Shown piece after piece: positions 1 to 7,638 of a DNA stretch of 59,278 bases (position 1 is the first letter of the stretch; each line of letters starts with the position of its first letter). A program made the position numbers and the translations under genes. This DNA comes from Bacteroidota bacterium (lineage in GTDB: Bacteria > Bacteroidota > Bacteroidia > Chitinophagales > Chitinophagaceae), in contig JAFAEW010000135.1 of the NCBI GenBank assembly GCA_023423835.1, forward strand, positions 1 through 59,278. The letters run 5' to 3'. The notes under the pieces were generated by a model. It searched no databases. It saw only the letters and a program-made list of their open reading frames with translations, and was not told the origin of the DNA.

Positions 1-1
1 A

Positions 2-520
2 TTACGAACTGAGCGTTTTTTGCTTCGGCAATTCAAGGATTCCGATCTCCAAAACGTTTTCAGCGGTTTATCAAATCCTGATGTTATCAGATATTATGGC
101 ATCAGCTACGCCACCCTTGAGGAAACGGAACTTCAGATGCAGTTTTTCCGGGAGCTGGAGGAAAAGGAAACAGGCATCTGGTGGGCGATCTGCTCACATG
201 ACAATCAAATTTTCTATGGCGGAGGCGGGTTAAACAACTGGTCGAAAATCCACAAAAAGGCCGAGATCGGATTTTGGTTGCTTCCCGGGTTTTGGGGAAT
301 GGGAATTATGAAGGAAGTACTTCCTGTAATTTGCTCATACGGGTTTGAGATGTTAGATCTGCATAGAATAGAGGGAATTGTGGAATCGGAAAACTCCAAC
401 TGCAAAAAAGCAATCGCGAAAGCAAATTTCACCTTTGAGGGAACGATGAGGGAATGCGAACTAAAAAACGGCCGGTTCATCAGCCTTGATATTTACAGCA
501 GGCTGAAAAACGACTCATAA
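2..520 (+). CDS. GNAT family N-acetyltransferase (RimJ/RimL-like), 5' truncated
   Basis: The gene is cut by the left edge of the window. The open frame runs from base 2 and its first visible residues, LRTERFLLRQFKDSD, match the start of RimJ/RimL-type acetyltransferases, which usually begin M-x-L-x-T-x-R-L-x-L-R. Probably only the initiator region is missing. An internal TTG at 20 is not a credible start because the conserved strand lies upstream of it. The 172 visible residues include the acetyl-CoA loop region (GFWLLPGFWGMGIMKEVL) and a C-terminal segment in which the Glu-Asn-x-x-x region precedes KAIAKANFTFEG, as in this family. Such enzymes transfer acetyl groups from acetyl-CoA to ribosomal protein N-termini or small amines; the substrate here cannot be read from sequence. 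Confidence 0.85.
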   Translation, partial: LRTERFLLRQFKDSDLQNVFSGLSNPDVIRYYGISYATLEETELQMQFFRELEEKETGIWWAICSHDNQIFYGGGGLNNWSKIHKKAEIGFWLLPGFWGMGIMKEVLPVICSYGFEMLDLHRIEGIVESENSNCKKAIAKANFTFEGTMRECELKNGRFISLDIYSRLKNDS

Positions 521-618
521 GAGCCTTCATCTCTTCCTTTGCAGAAAAAGGCAAACCTTTCAACTGCTCCGGAACACTCACAACGAGGAAGCTCCATTCA
601 ACAATGCCTGCGCCTTAA

Positions 619-1965
619 TTATTTGAAAATCCTGAGGAAGTCCAACCCGAGGGCATAAGCCATCAATCCCAACAAAAGAATCATTCCCACCATTTGCGCG
701 TACTCCAGAAATTTATCACCCGGCTTGCGGCCTGTGATCATTTCCGCTATTGTAAACAATGCATGACCGCCATCGAGTGCCGGAATTGGAAGGATATTCA
801 TGAAGGCAAGGATGATGGAAAATATTGCAGTCAGGGTCCAGAAACTCTGCCAATCCCACACGCCGGGAAAGGTGTTTCCGATACTGATTATACTTCCGAG
901 AGAATCGCTCACTTTCACTTCTTCGGAGGTGAACAGCAGCTTGATGTTTTGTATATATTTTCCGAGCGTTTCCCAGCAGCGGTTGAAGCCGGCAGGAATT
1001 GCCTCCAGAAAGGAGTATTCTATGTGTTTGCTGCCAAGGATTTTTCCCATGGATTGAAAACCGATCCCGTTGTTTCCGGTTTCGTCAAACATTACGCTGG
1101 CCGTCAATGTATCCTGTCCACGTTTGAAATAAAGTGTTGCCTCGCGACCCTTAGGTGGATCGAAGTGCATGAGGTCGGTACTATAGGAAACCGGTTTATC
1201 ATTAATTCCAACCAATGTATCGCCTTTCGCGATAGATCCGGCTTCAATTTTCGCGGATGGAAGGATGGAGTCTACCACCAATGGATATCGCACATAAGAG
1301 AATCCTCCGAGGCGATTCTTATTTAGCTGGCTGATGAAACCCGGGGGAATATCGAGTTTCAGCTCTTTGCCATTTCTGTCGATCGTAATCTGCCTCGCCT
1401 CATTTATGATAATTTCCGCCCCAACAGTTCCCACTTTTGAGATCGGCTTTCCTGCCACGGCAATAATATTATCACCGTCATGCAGTCCGATATCGCGGCC
1501 AAGACTATCGGCATAAACTCCGTATTTAAGGTTTTGGGCAGGAACGTATTCATCCCCCCAAACGGCTATAATTCCGATAAAGATCACGATGGCAAGCAAA
1601 ATGTTTACCACCACTCCCGCTACCATGATGATGAGCCTTTGCCAGGCCGGCTTGCTTCTGAATTCGTCCGGTTTTGGCGGCTGCTTCATTTGTTCCTTGT
1701 CCATGCTTTCATCCACCATTCCGGCGATCTTCACATAACCTCCAAAAGGAACCCAACCGATACCATATTCGGTTTCTCCTATCTTTCGTTTCCAAAGGCT
1801 AAACCACGGATTGAAAAAAAGGTAGAATTTATCGACCCGGCACTTAAACCATTTTGCAGTCAGGAAGTGCCCCAGTTCGTGCAGTGTAACCAATATTGAA
1901 AATGAAAGGATGAATTGCAAAGCCTTTATCCCAATGCTTCCCCAATCAATAGCTAATAAGATCAT
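619..1965 (-). CDS. rseP: RIP metalloprotease RseP (site-2 protease, M50)
   Basis: This is an inner-membrane zinc protease that cleaves transmembrane segments, typically of anti-sigma factors, after a first periplasmic cut. The 448-residue length fits the family. The zinc motif HELGH is at residues 29-33 in the first membrane helix, and the third zinc ligand region NILPIPALDGGH lies near residues 390-401. The middle holds a periplasmic part with PDZ-like segments (GLHDGDNIIAVAG; GSIAKGDTLVGIND). The C-terminus is a membrane helix. It lies 133 bases downstream of dxr on the same strand, an arrangement common in bacteria, so cotranscription is likely. No anti-sigma partner is in the window. Confidence 0.95.
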   Translation of the reverse strand: MILLAIDWGSIGIKALQFILSFSILVTLHELGHFLTAKWFKCRVDKFYLFFNPWFSLWKRKIGETEYGIGWVPFGGYVKIAGMVDESMDKEQMKQPPKPDEFRSKPAWQRLIIMVAGVVVNILLAIVIFIGIIAVWGDEYVPAQNLKYGVYADSLGRDIGLHDGDNIIAVAGKPISKVGTVGAEIIINEARQITIDRNGKELKLDIPPGFISQLNKNRLGGFSYVRYPLVVDSILPSAKIEAGSIAKGDTLVGINDKPVSYSTDLMHFDPPKGREATLYFKRGQDTLTASVMFDETGNNGIGFQSMGKILGSKHIEYSFLEAIPAGFNRCWETLGKYIQNIKLLFTSEEVKVSDSLGSIISIGNTFPGVWDWQSFWTLTAIFSIILAFMNILPIPALDGGHALFTIAEMITGRKPGDKFLEYAQMVGMILLLGLMAYALGLDFLRIFK

Positions 1966-2098
1966 GATGTTTCCTTTTCGGATTTATTTTTCCCCAATGT
2001 CGTTTTATTACCGGGTCAGTTTTGAGCTGAGCGTTAAAAAATTGCGCAATAATACTAAGATAGCCGGTAACTTAATTGTAATTCTTTAGTTTTAACAG

Positions 2099-3256
2099 CT
2101 ACATCTGAATCAGGGAAGCCGCAAAATTACGCGCCTCACCATCACTTTCGAAATATTCCTCCAAAGTTGGTTTTTCGATAAAGTCGATCTTATTCATCGT
2201 TTGTTCCACCATTTCCGTAATATCCAAAAAGCCGATCCGGTTTCTAAGAAAAGCATAAACGGCAATCTCATTGGCGGCATTTAATACGCAGGGTGCATTT
2301 CCGCCTTTAAACAATGCCTCTTTTGCCAGCGCAAGGTTGCGGAACGTGCGTACATCGGGCTCTTCAAAATTGAGTACCGCAGGTTTTTTGAAATTATATC
2401 TTGGAAAATCGTTCGGCATTCTTTCCGGAAAAGCAAGTGCATACTGAATGGGCAACTTCATGTCGGGCAATCCCATCTGGGCTTTGATACTTCCGTCCTC
2501 AAACATCACCATGCTATGAATAATACTTTGCGGATGGATGATCACCTGCACCTGTTCGGGGTGAAGATTAAACAGCCATTTCGCCTCAATCATTTCCAAT
2601 CCTTTATTCATCAGCGTTGCCGAATCTATCGAGATTTTTGCTCCCATGGTCCAGTTGGGATGTTGCAGTGCATGGTCGCGTTTCACGTTTACCAGGTAAT
2701 TTGGCTTCTTGCCCAGGAAAGGGCCGCCACTTGCGGTAAGAATGATTTTGTCGATCTTATCGGGATCTTCTCCGGTCAGACATTGAAAAATTGCCGAGTG
2801 CTCACTGTCAATGGGAATGATAGCGGCTCGTTTTTCCCGGGCGATTTTCATCACGATATCACCCGCTACCACCAGCGTTTCCTTATTGGCGAGTGCCACC
2901 ATTTTTCCGTTTTCCAGTGCACTTAAAATAGGTTTTAATCCTGCAAAACCGACAATAGCGGCTATCATCAGGTCGTAGGAATCAAGGGCTGCCACTTCAT
3001 CGAGCGCATTTTCACCTGCAAATACCTTGATGGGCTCAGAGGACAGCGCGTTTTTTACCTGAAGATATTTGCTGTCATCGCCAATTACCACAATATTGGG
3101 TTTGTATTGAATCGCTTGCTCAATTAGCAGATCCGCATTGGTATGCGCGGTTAATATCTCCACGGAAAATTTATCAGGATGTGCATGCATCACTTCCAGT
3201 GACTGCGTGCCAATACTGCCGGTTGAACCGAATAGGGCAATTCTTTTTTTCTGCAT
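2099..3256 (-). CDS. dxr: 1-deoxy-D-xylulose 5-phosphate reductoisomerase
   Basis: Dxr converts 1-deoxy-D-xylulose 5-phosphate to 2-C-methyl-D-erythritol 4-phosphate with NADPH, the first committed step of the non-mevalonate isoprenoid pathway, in the cytoplasm. The 385-residue protein begins with the NADPH-binding GSTGSIG motif at about residues 9-15. It carries the NKETLVVAG segment, the metal/substrate segment DSEHSAIFQCL, the SGGPF loop and the SATLMNKGLEMIEA stretch, all hallmarks of Dxr. The length is normal and the ATG start sits immediately before the Rossmann strand. It is followed by rseP on the same strand. No pathway partner lies nearby. Confidence 0.97.
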   Translation of the reverse strand: MQKKRIALFGSTGSIGTQSLEVMHAHPDKFSVEILTAHTNADLLIEQAIQYKPNIVVIGDDSKYLQVKNALSSEPIKVFAGENALDEVAALDSYDLMIAAIVGFAGLKPILSALENGKMVALANKETLVVAGDIVMKIAREKRAAIIPIDSEHSAIFQCLTGEDPDKIDKIILTASGGPFLGKKPNYLVNVKRDHALQHPNWTMGAKISIDSATLMNKGLEMIEAKWLFNLHPEQVQVIIHPQSIIHSMVMFEDGSIKAQMGLPDMKLPIQYALAFPERMPNDFPRYNFKKPAVLNFEEPDVRTFRNLALAKEALFKGGNAPCVLNAANEIAVYAFLRNRIGFLDITEMVEQTMNKIDFIEKPTLEEYFESDGEARNFAASLIQM

Positions 3257-3352
3257 TATCTCACTAAAAATTTTATTTTTTTCCCAAAGTGCGTAAAGAT
3301 AACTGATTTTAAAAAGGCAGTTATGAATGTGGATTGAATAATTTCCCGGCTA

Positions 3353-4759
3353 CTACAGCAATACGCCCTGCATAAAAATATAGGCTACGGAAAAATAGAT
3401 CACAAGACCGGTTACATCCACGAGGGTGGCAACAAAGGGAGCACTTGAAACGGCAGGATCGGCACCCATCTTTTTCAGGATTAATGGCAGCATGGAACCG
3501 CTCAGCGTTCCCCATAAAACAACGCCGATCAGCGAAAATCCAACCGTAAATGCTATCAATAACCAATGTTCGCCATAAATATCGGAGATAACGCCGGCCT
3601 GCATAAAAAATGCCCACACGCAAATGCGCAGTAATCCTATCAAACCCAAAATTCCACCCAATACCAGGCCGCTGAAAACTTCCCTTCTGATGATGCGCCA
3701 CCAATCGCTTACGGTAACCTCTCCCACCGCCAATGCCTGAATGACAAGTGTGGAAGCCTGAGAGCCGCTGTTTCCTCCACTACTCATAATCAAAGGCACA
3801 AAGATGGCCAGAACAACCGCCTTTTCAATTTCATCTGCAAAATAGCCCATCGCCGTGGCGGTTAGCATTTCGCCGATAAACAAGACGATCAGCCAGGAAA
3901 CGCGCTTTCTGATTAACGTAAAAAACGGCGTTTGCAGGTAAGGCATTTCCAGGGCTTCGGTACCGCCCATTTTCTGCATGTCCTCACTGAATTCTTCGTC
4001 AGCCACCCACAGAATGTCGTCGATGGTTACGATTCCAAGTAAAATATTATTGTCGTCGGTTACCGGAAGCGCCACCCGGTTGTTCATTTTGAAGACCTGG
4101 CTGGCATGTTCCTGATCATCATGCACATTTAAGGCAACAACGCGGCCATCAACCAGTTCTCCAATCTTTTTGTCGGGCGTTGCAAGAATGATATCCCTCA
4201 ATTTAATGTCATCAATAAGCTCATTCTTCTCATTGATGATATAAATTACATCCACGGTTTCGCTAGTTCTTGCCTCCCTGCGGATAGTTACCAAAACTTC
4301 ATCGATTGTGTCGTTGTAATGAACATACACATAATCGGGCGTCATCAATCGTCCAACGCTGTCTTCCGGATATCCAAGCAATGAAAGCGTAATTTTTCTT
4401 TCTTCAGGATCAAGCAGTTTTATCAGATCGCGAATCACCTGCTGCGGCAATTCTTCCAGAAAATCTGTACGGTCATCGGCGGGAAGTTCATTCAGCAATT
4501 CGGCCATTTTAAAAGGAGGAAGTTCTTTTACGATCCTTCTTTGTTGAGTGGCATCGAGAATTTTAAAGACACTGGCGGCACGATGAATAGACATATTTGC
4601 AATGATCTGCGACTCATAGTCAGGAAATTCGTCAATAAGTTCAGCTACATCGCTGATGTTCTGATCATTCAGGAAATCCGAGATCGCCAGTTTATCGGCG
4701 TTTTGAATCAGATATTCAAACTGTTCCTCCAGGCTTTGATTTTCAATCTCCAAACTCAT
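3353..4759 (-). CDS. mgtE: MgtE-family magnesium transporter
   Basis: MgtE is a Mg2+ channel/transporter of the inner membrane gated by its own cytosolic domains. The 468-residue protein has an N-terminal superhelical MgtE_N domain (LPADDRTDFLEELP), a CBS pair (roughly residues 135-255) and about five membrane helices from residue 285. The conserved pore-region sequence SSGGNSGSQASTLVIQALA is present. Length and domain order match the family. The sequence just before the ATG contains TTTTTGCG, resembling the near-leaderless promoter layout seen at other genes here but with a mismatch in the -7 box. It is divergent from the SET-domain gene, with about 105 bases between them. Confidence 0.95.
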   Translation of the reverse strand: MSLEIENQSLEEQFEYLIQNADKLAISDFLNDQNISDVAELIDEFPDYESQIIANMSIHRAASVFKILDATQQRRIVKELPPFKMAELLNELPADDRTDFLEELPQQVIRDLIKLLDPEERKITLSLLGYPEDSVGRLMTPDYVYVHYNDTIDEVLVTIRREARTSETVDVIYIINEKNELIDDIKLRDIILATPDKKIGELVDGRVVALNVHDDQEHASQVFKMNNRVALPVTDDNNILLGIVTIDDILWVADEEFSEDMQKMGGTEALEMPYLQTPFFTLIRKRVSWLIVLFIGEMLTATAMGYFADEIEKAVVLAIFVPLIMSSGGNSGSQASTLVIQALAVGEVTVSDWWRIIRREVFSGLVLGGILGLIGLLRICVWAFFMQAGVISDIYGEHWLLIAFTVGFSLIGVVLWGTLSGSMLPLILKKMGADPAVSSAPFVATLVDVTGLVIYFSVAYIFMQGVLL

Positions 4760-4863
4760 CGCAAAAATTTTACATTATCCACTACCAATCGGTTTGCAAA
4801 TCTAATATTTACACAGCCTTTAATTTCAATGAATTTTTTTGGCGATAATCCTTATTTTCACAA

Positions 4864-5247
4864 ATGATTTCTCCATTGCTGTTTATTGCTTCTTCCGGAA
4901 AAAAAGGAAGAGGCGTTTTTACAAAAGAAAGTATTAAAGCAAAAACAATCATTGAAGTTTCACCCGTGATCGTTTTGAGCGCAAAAGATCGTGCGCTTGT
5001 AGAACAAACCAAACTTTTTGATTATATTTTTGAATGGGGAAAATCGAAGCGGTTGTGCTGCGTCGCCTTGGGATACCTCTCACTATACAACCACGATTAT
5101 GACGCCAACTGTTTATATTGGATGGATTATGAGAAAAAAATCATGACCATCGAAACCGTGAAGGATGTGAAAAAAGGCGGAGAACTTACCATCAACTATA
5201 ATGCAGAACCAAACGACAAAACAGTGGTGTGGTTTGATACGGTTTAA
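4864..5247 (+). CDS. Small SET-domain protein (possible protein lysine methyltransferase)
   Basis: This 127-residue protein is almost entirely a SET domain. It shows an N-terminal GRGVFTKESIKAKTIIE segment (the SET-I entry fold), N-H-x4-N-C at residues 76-83 (the SAM/pseudoknot NHxxxxNC motif), and GGELTINY near residues 106-112, equivalent to the GEELTYDY motif. SET enzymes methylate protein lysines with S-adenosylmethionine. No pre- or post-SET zinc cluster is present. Two small charged proteins follow within 30 and 2 bases, so the three may be cotranscribed. The substrate is unknown. The domain assignment is firm; the enzymatic role is inferred. Confidence 0.85.
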   Translation: MISPLLFIASSGKKGRGVFTKESIKAKTIIEVSPVIVLSAKDRALVEQTKLFDYIFEWGKSKRLCCVALGYLSLYNHDYDANCLYWMDYEKKIMTIETVKDVKKGGELTINYNAEPNDKTVVWFDTV

Positions 5248-5277
5248 CGCTGGCATAGAATTTAAATCAGAATTTAT

Positions 5278-5433
5278 ATGAATAATAAACTTGCAATACC
5301 TGAGCCGAAGGACAATAAACCAACTGGCACTGCTGCAGCAGTAAGACAGGAGCTCAGGGAAACAACTTTAAAAACCAAGAAGAAAATAGCAGCGGCTTTT
5401 AAAGCAAAACAAGAAATCAATAAAAGCAGTTAA
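5278..5433 (+). CDS. Small basic hypothetical protein (51 aa)
   Basis: A short frame starts at ATG 5278 (MNNKLAIPEPKDNKPTG) and ends at TAA 5433. It is rich in Lys and Ala, with a run of alternating basic residues in the second half (TLKTKKKIAAAFKAKQ) likely to form an amphipathic helix. It begins 30 bases after the SET gene and ends one base before the ATG of the next small gene. That packing argues for a real gene in an operon. No family is recognised. A basic peptide beside a SET methyltransferase and an acidic small protein is suggestive, but any functional link is speculation. Confidence 0.55.
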   Translation: MNNKLAIPEPKDNKPTGTAAAVRQELRETTLKTKKKIAAAFKAKQEINKSS

Positions 5434-5434
5434 T

Positions 5435-5692
5435 ATGTCAAAAGGGGAAGAAGAAGCAAAACATGCAGATCTTGATAAGGTAGAAAAACAGGATAAAGAA
5501 AATCATAACGATACTGTTCGCGAAGGCGAGGCAGACGCCTCGGTTTGGGGAGATGAAGAAAAGCCAGGATTAAATGAATATCCGAAAAAAGATCTTGATC
5601 GGCACCAGGAAGAAGATCAGCCCGAATTTACCGAGCCTTACAGTAATCAGAGCAAGGACATTGAGGGTGATGAAGGCATTGAGGAGAAATGA
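5435..5692 (+). CDS. Small acidic, disordered hypothetical protein (85 aa)
   Basis: This 85-residue frame begins MSKGEEEAKHADLDKVEKQD and is dominated by Glu, Asp and Lys with almost no hydrophobic residues, so it is probably intrinsically disordered and cytoplasmic. It starts one base after the stop of the 51-residue basic gene, indicating translational coupling. It is converged upon by the APH-type kinase gene, 18 bases away. Similar low-complexity acidic proteins of unknown role are common in Bacteroidota; another of the same style is at 21687-21875. No family or function is recognised. Confidence 0.6.
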   Translation: MSKGEEEAKHADLDKVEKQDKENHNDTVREGEADASVWGDEEKPGLNEYPKKDLDRHQEEDQPEFTEPYSNQSKDIEGDEGIEEK

Positions 5693-5710
5693 ATGCAGTT
5701 TCCGGCTTTC

Positions 5711-6733
5711 TCAAAGGGGCATGGCAATGAGTTTTTCCAATAAACAAAGCTGATTTTCCGCTCTCACCAGATTGTTATTCTCATATCTCACCGGATAGTA
5801 TTTATCCCCGGCTAAAAAGTCGGCCATGAAACGCAATGCCTGCATATAGATCATCGATTTCCCGGCAAACAGAAATTGGGATTTTTCAAAAGCTGTGAGT
5901 TCGGGTCCCATCTCACTTAGATAACCGTTTACGATTGCCTTGAAATATTCCGGTCTTACGAAAATCTTATTGAAATCTTTTTCTTCTTCGCTTACGGGAC
6001 AAAGATAAGTTCGCATCATATCTCCTACATCGCTGTTGAAATAACCCGGCATCACCGTATCGAGATCGATTACACAAATTCCCTTGTTATTCGCGTCGAA
6101 CAATACATTGCTGATCTTCGTATCGTGGTGCATTACCCGCAGCTTCTTATCGTTGCTATTTATAAAGTTGTTGTATTCTGAAAGAATGCCTTCGTGCCGG
6201 TCAAACCGTTTTACAAGAGCAGAAGCTTTTTCAATGCGGCCGGGTTCTGCAAATTCCCTTGCCGCTTCAAATTGTTGAAACCGGAAGGATAGATCATGAA
6301 ATTGTGGTATCGTAATGTTCAGCTGGCTTGCATCGAAGCCCGACAACAGCCTCGTGAATCTTGCAAACTGCTGCGCCGCTTCATAAGCGAGTTGAGAGTC
6401 TTCCAGCTTATCAAATACGTGCGAATTGCTGACAAACGGGAACAACCGAAAATAGGACGCTTCCTGTTTGATCAAAGATTTTCCGTTGCGATCATTCACC
6501 GGCCTTACGAAAAGATAATCCGGGTGATTTTCCGAAAGATACGATCCGATCATCCTGATATTTTCGTCAATGGCAACGGGATCTTTAAATACATCAGTGT
6601 TAATTTTTTGAAGAATATATTGGTGGTCTCCTGAGGATACCCTCCAGGTATGGTTGATAAGGCCATTGCCAAACGGTTGCACCTCAAGATCGTGTTGTAG
6701 AAGCGGATACTGTTTTAATACTTCCTTAAGCAT
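5711..6733 (-). CDS. Phosphotransferase family (APH fold) kinase, possibly a sugar kinase
   Basis: A 340-residue APH/choline-kinase-fold protein. The catalytic loop is MHHDTKISNVLF (H-x-D-x-x-x-x-N), followed by the metal-binding VIDLDTVMPG. The N-terminal nucleotide lobe includes FGNGLINHTWRV and YILQKIN. In Bacteroidota, close relatives are often annotated as N-acetylhexosamine kinase-like or as a phosphotransferase near mucin/glycan genes, so a sugar substrate is plausible but unproven. The ATG is preceded at three bases by TATCTTGC, a slightly degenerate -7 box, suggesting a nearly leaderless message. The gene is monocistronic, between the small acidic gene and the tRNA-like RNA terminator. 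Confidence 0.85.
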   Translation of the reverse strand: MLKEVLKQYPLLQHDLEVQPFGNGLINHTWRVSSGDHQYILQKINTDVFKDPVAIDENIRMIGSYLSENHPDYLFVRPVNDRNGKSLIKQEASYFRLFPFVSNSHVFDKLEDSQLAYEAAQQFARFTRLLSGFDASQLNITIPQFHDLSFRFQQFEAAREFAEPGRIEKASALVKRFDRHEGILSEYNNFINSNDKKLRVMHHDTKISNVLFDANNKGICVIDLDTVMPGYFNSDVGDMMRTYLCPVSEEEKDFNKIFVRPEYFKAIVNGYLSEMGPELTAFEKSQFLFAGKSMIYMQALRFMADFLAGDKYYPVRYENNNLVRAENQLCLLEKLIAMPL

Positions 6734-6831
6734 ACGGCAAGATAAGGATGAAATGACAGATGCAGAGAGAATTGCAGGCTACTGTTGAAGGTTGTATTCA
6801 GATGAAGTGCGGCCGCATCTTCTCCGCCAAT

Positions 6832-6861
6832 AAAAAAGATCCTCCGCTTGGGAAGGATCTT
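6832..6861 (-). terminator. Rho-independent terminator of the tRNA-like RNA
   Basis: On the minus strand the sequence immediately after the RNA's 3' end forms a stem AAGATCC/GGATCTT around a 12-base loop, followed by a run of T residues (the A run at 6832-6837 on the plus strand). It lies directly downstream of the tRNA-like 3' end and upstream of nothing else on that strand except the kinase gene, so it terminates this RNA specifically. Confidence 0.85.
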
Positions 6862-7034
6862 TGCTGTAGGGGTAGGAGTCGAACCTACACGAAGCAGTTA
6901 GCTTAAATACAAAGTCTGGTGGTCAACCCCGGTCGGCCTCAACGTGGTTTGGTCGACTCTATACTTAAGTTTATCCTGTGATCTTCACCCCCGAGACGAG
7001 AGGGCATGTCTGCCGAAGATTTCATCACCCCACA
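6862..7034 (-). ncRNA. tRNA-like structured RNA with a giant variable region
   Basis: On the minus strand a complete cloverleaf can be drawn. The acceptor stem is TGTGGGG (7034-7028) with CCCTACA (6871-6865), seven pairs including one G-U. T8 and G9 follow. The D arm is ATG/CAT with a loop containing the GG pair, as in class II tRNA-Leu. The anticodon arm is CCCTC/GGGGG with a seven-base loop TCGTCTC. The T arm is GTAGG-TTCGACT-CCTAC (6888-6872), fully canonical and abutting the acceptor. The variable region is 99 nt (6987-6889) instead of 4-20. It contains a 15-pair helix, 6969-6955 with 6916-6902, using three G-U pairs. The anticodon loop has C33 and a pyrimidine at 37, so ordinary decoding is unlikely. 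CCA is not encoded, which is also true of the tRNA-Leu here. It has its own promoter and terminator. It is shorter than usual tmRNA (about 350-400 nt) and I see no ALAA-type tag frame, so I do not call it tmRNA. Confidence 0.7.
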
Positions 7035-7050
7035 ATTCAAATTGCTGACA

Positions 7051-7082
7051 CAATATTAATAAAAGAGAGTTTTTCTTACAAA
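7051..7082 (-). promoter_or_regulatory. Promoter of the tRNA-like RNA (TTTG-N20-TAATATTG)
   Basis: On the minus strand TTTG (7082-7079) is followed after exactly 20 bases by TAATATTG (7058-7051). These fit the Bacteroidota -33 TTTG and -7 TAnnTTTG boxes with one mismatch. The mature RNA 5' end lies 16 bases further on, leaving a short leader for RNase P to remove. The same boxes with the same spacing precede tRNA-Leu(CAA) at 27096-27127. Confidence 0.65.
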
Positions 7083-7164
7083 TAATTCAAGACTTATTTT
7101 TAAAAATTAGAACAAACTCAAAAAATTTATTATTTTTAGATTTTTATCAAAATAATTGTTCGAA

Positions 7165-7635
7165 ATGAAGTCAAAATTTAATTTAGACAAATTAGACTAT
7201 CAAATCATCCAGGAGATGTCTGAGAATGCCGGCATATCCTATGCCGACCTTGGGAAAAAGCTGTTTGTTTCCGGGGGAACCATTCACGTTCGCATCAAAA
7301 AGCTGGAAGAAATGGGCATCGTTAAAGGCACAAAACTAATTGTCGACATCAAAGCCCTGGGATACGATGTAATCGCATTCATCGGGATTTTTCTCGAAAA
7401 AAGTTCACTCTATGATACCGTTGCAAAAGAGTTGAAAAAAATACCCGAGATCGTGAGACTGAGTTATACCACCGGCAATTACAGCATGTTTGCCGAAGTA
7501 GTTTGTAAAGATATTCAACAACTGCGCTTTGTGCTGCACAATGAATTGCAGAAGATCAAGGGAATTGAACGAACAGAAACGCTGATCTCACTCGATGAAA
7601 GCTTTTCAAGAAATGTGCAGGTTACAGGCGAATAA
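7165..7635 (+). CDS. Lrp/AsnC family transcriptional regulator
   Basis: A 156-residue feast/famine regulator. The N-terminal winged helix-turn-helix covers roughly residues 8-58 (LDYQIIQEMSENAGISYADL; VSGGTIHVRIKKLEEMGIV). The C-terminal RAM ligand-binding sheet covers about residues 65-145. I chose ATG 7165 (MKSKFNLD) rather than an upstream in-frame TTG at 7156, since the family starts shortly before the first helix. Members bind DNA as oligomers and respond to amino acids. The gene is monocistronic; the upstream 130 bases are very AT-rich. The Asp-Leu-Asp start and C-terminal tail are typical of Bacteroidota members. Its targets are unknown. Confidence 0.92.
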   Translation: MKSKFNLDKLDYQIIQEMSENAGISYADLGKKLFVSGGTIHVRIKKLEEMGIVKGTKLIVDIKALGYDVIAFIGIFLEKSSLYDTVAKELKKIPEIVRLSYTTGNYSMFAEVVCKDIQQLRFVLHNELQKIKGIERTETLISLDESFSRNVQVTGE

Positions 7636-7638
7636 GCG

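Noticed and set aside
479..618. A protein-like minus-strand frame (WSFLVVSVPEQLKGLPFSAK) between the GNAT gene and rseP.
   Set aside because: It has no start codon, follows a stop immediately, spans under 50 codons and is antisense to the end of the GNAT gene.
3321..3704. Open frame within mgtE on the same strand.
   Set aside because: Shadow frame of the MgtE membrane region; no homology and no start signal.
6862..7034. tmRNA (ssrA) call for the tRNA-like RNA.
   Set aside because: It is roughly half the usual length, lacks the conserved GGGG-x-UGA...UUCGAC 5' region, and no ALAA-type tag frame is visible; a short GED... frame ends without the expected tag.
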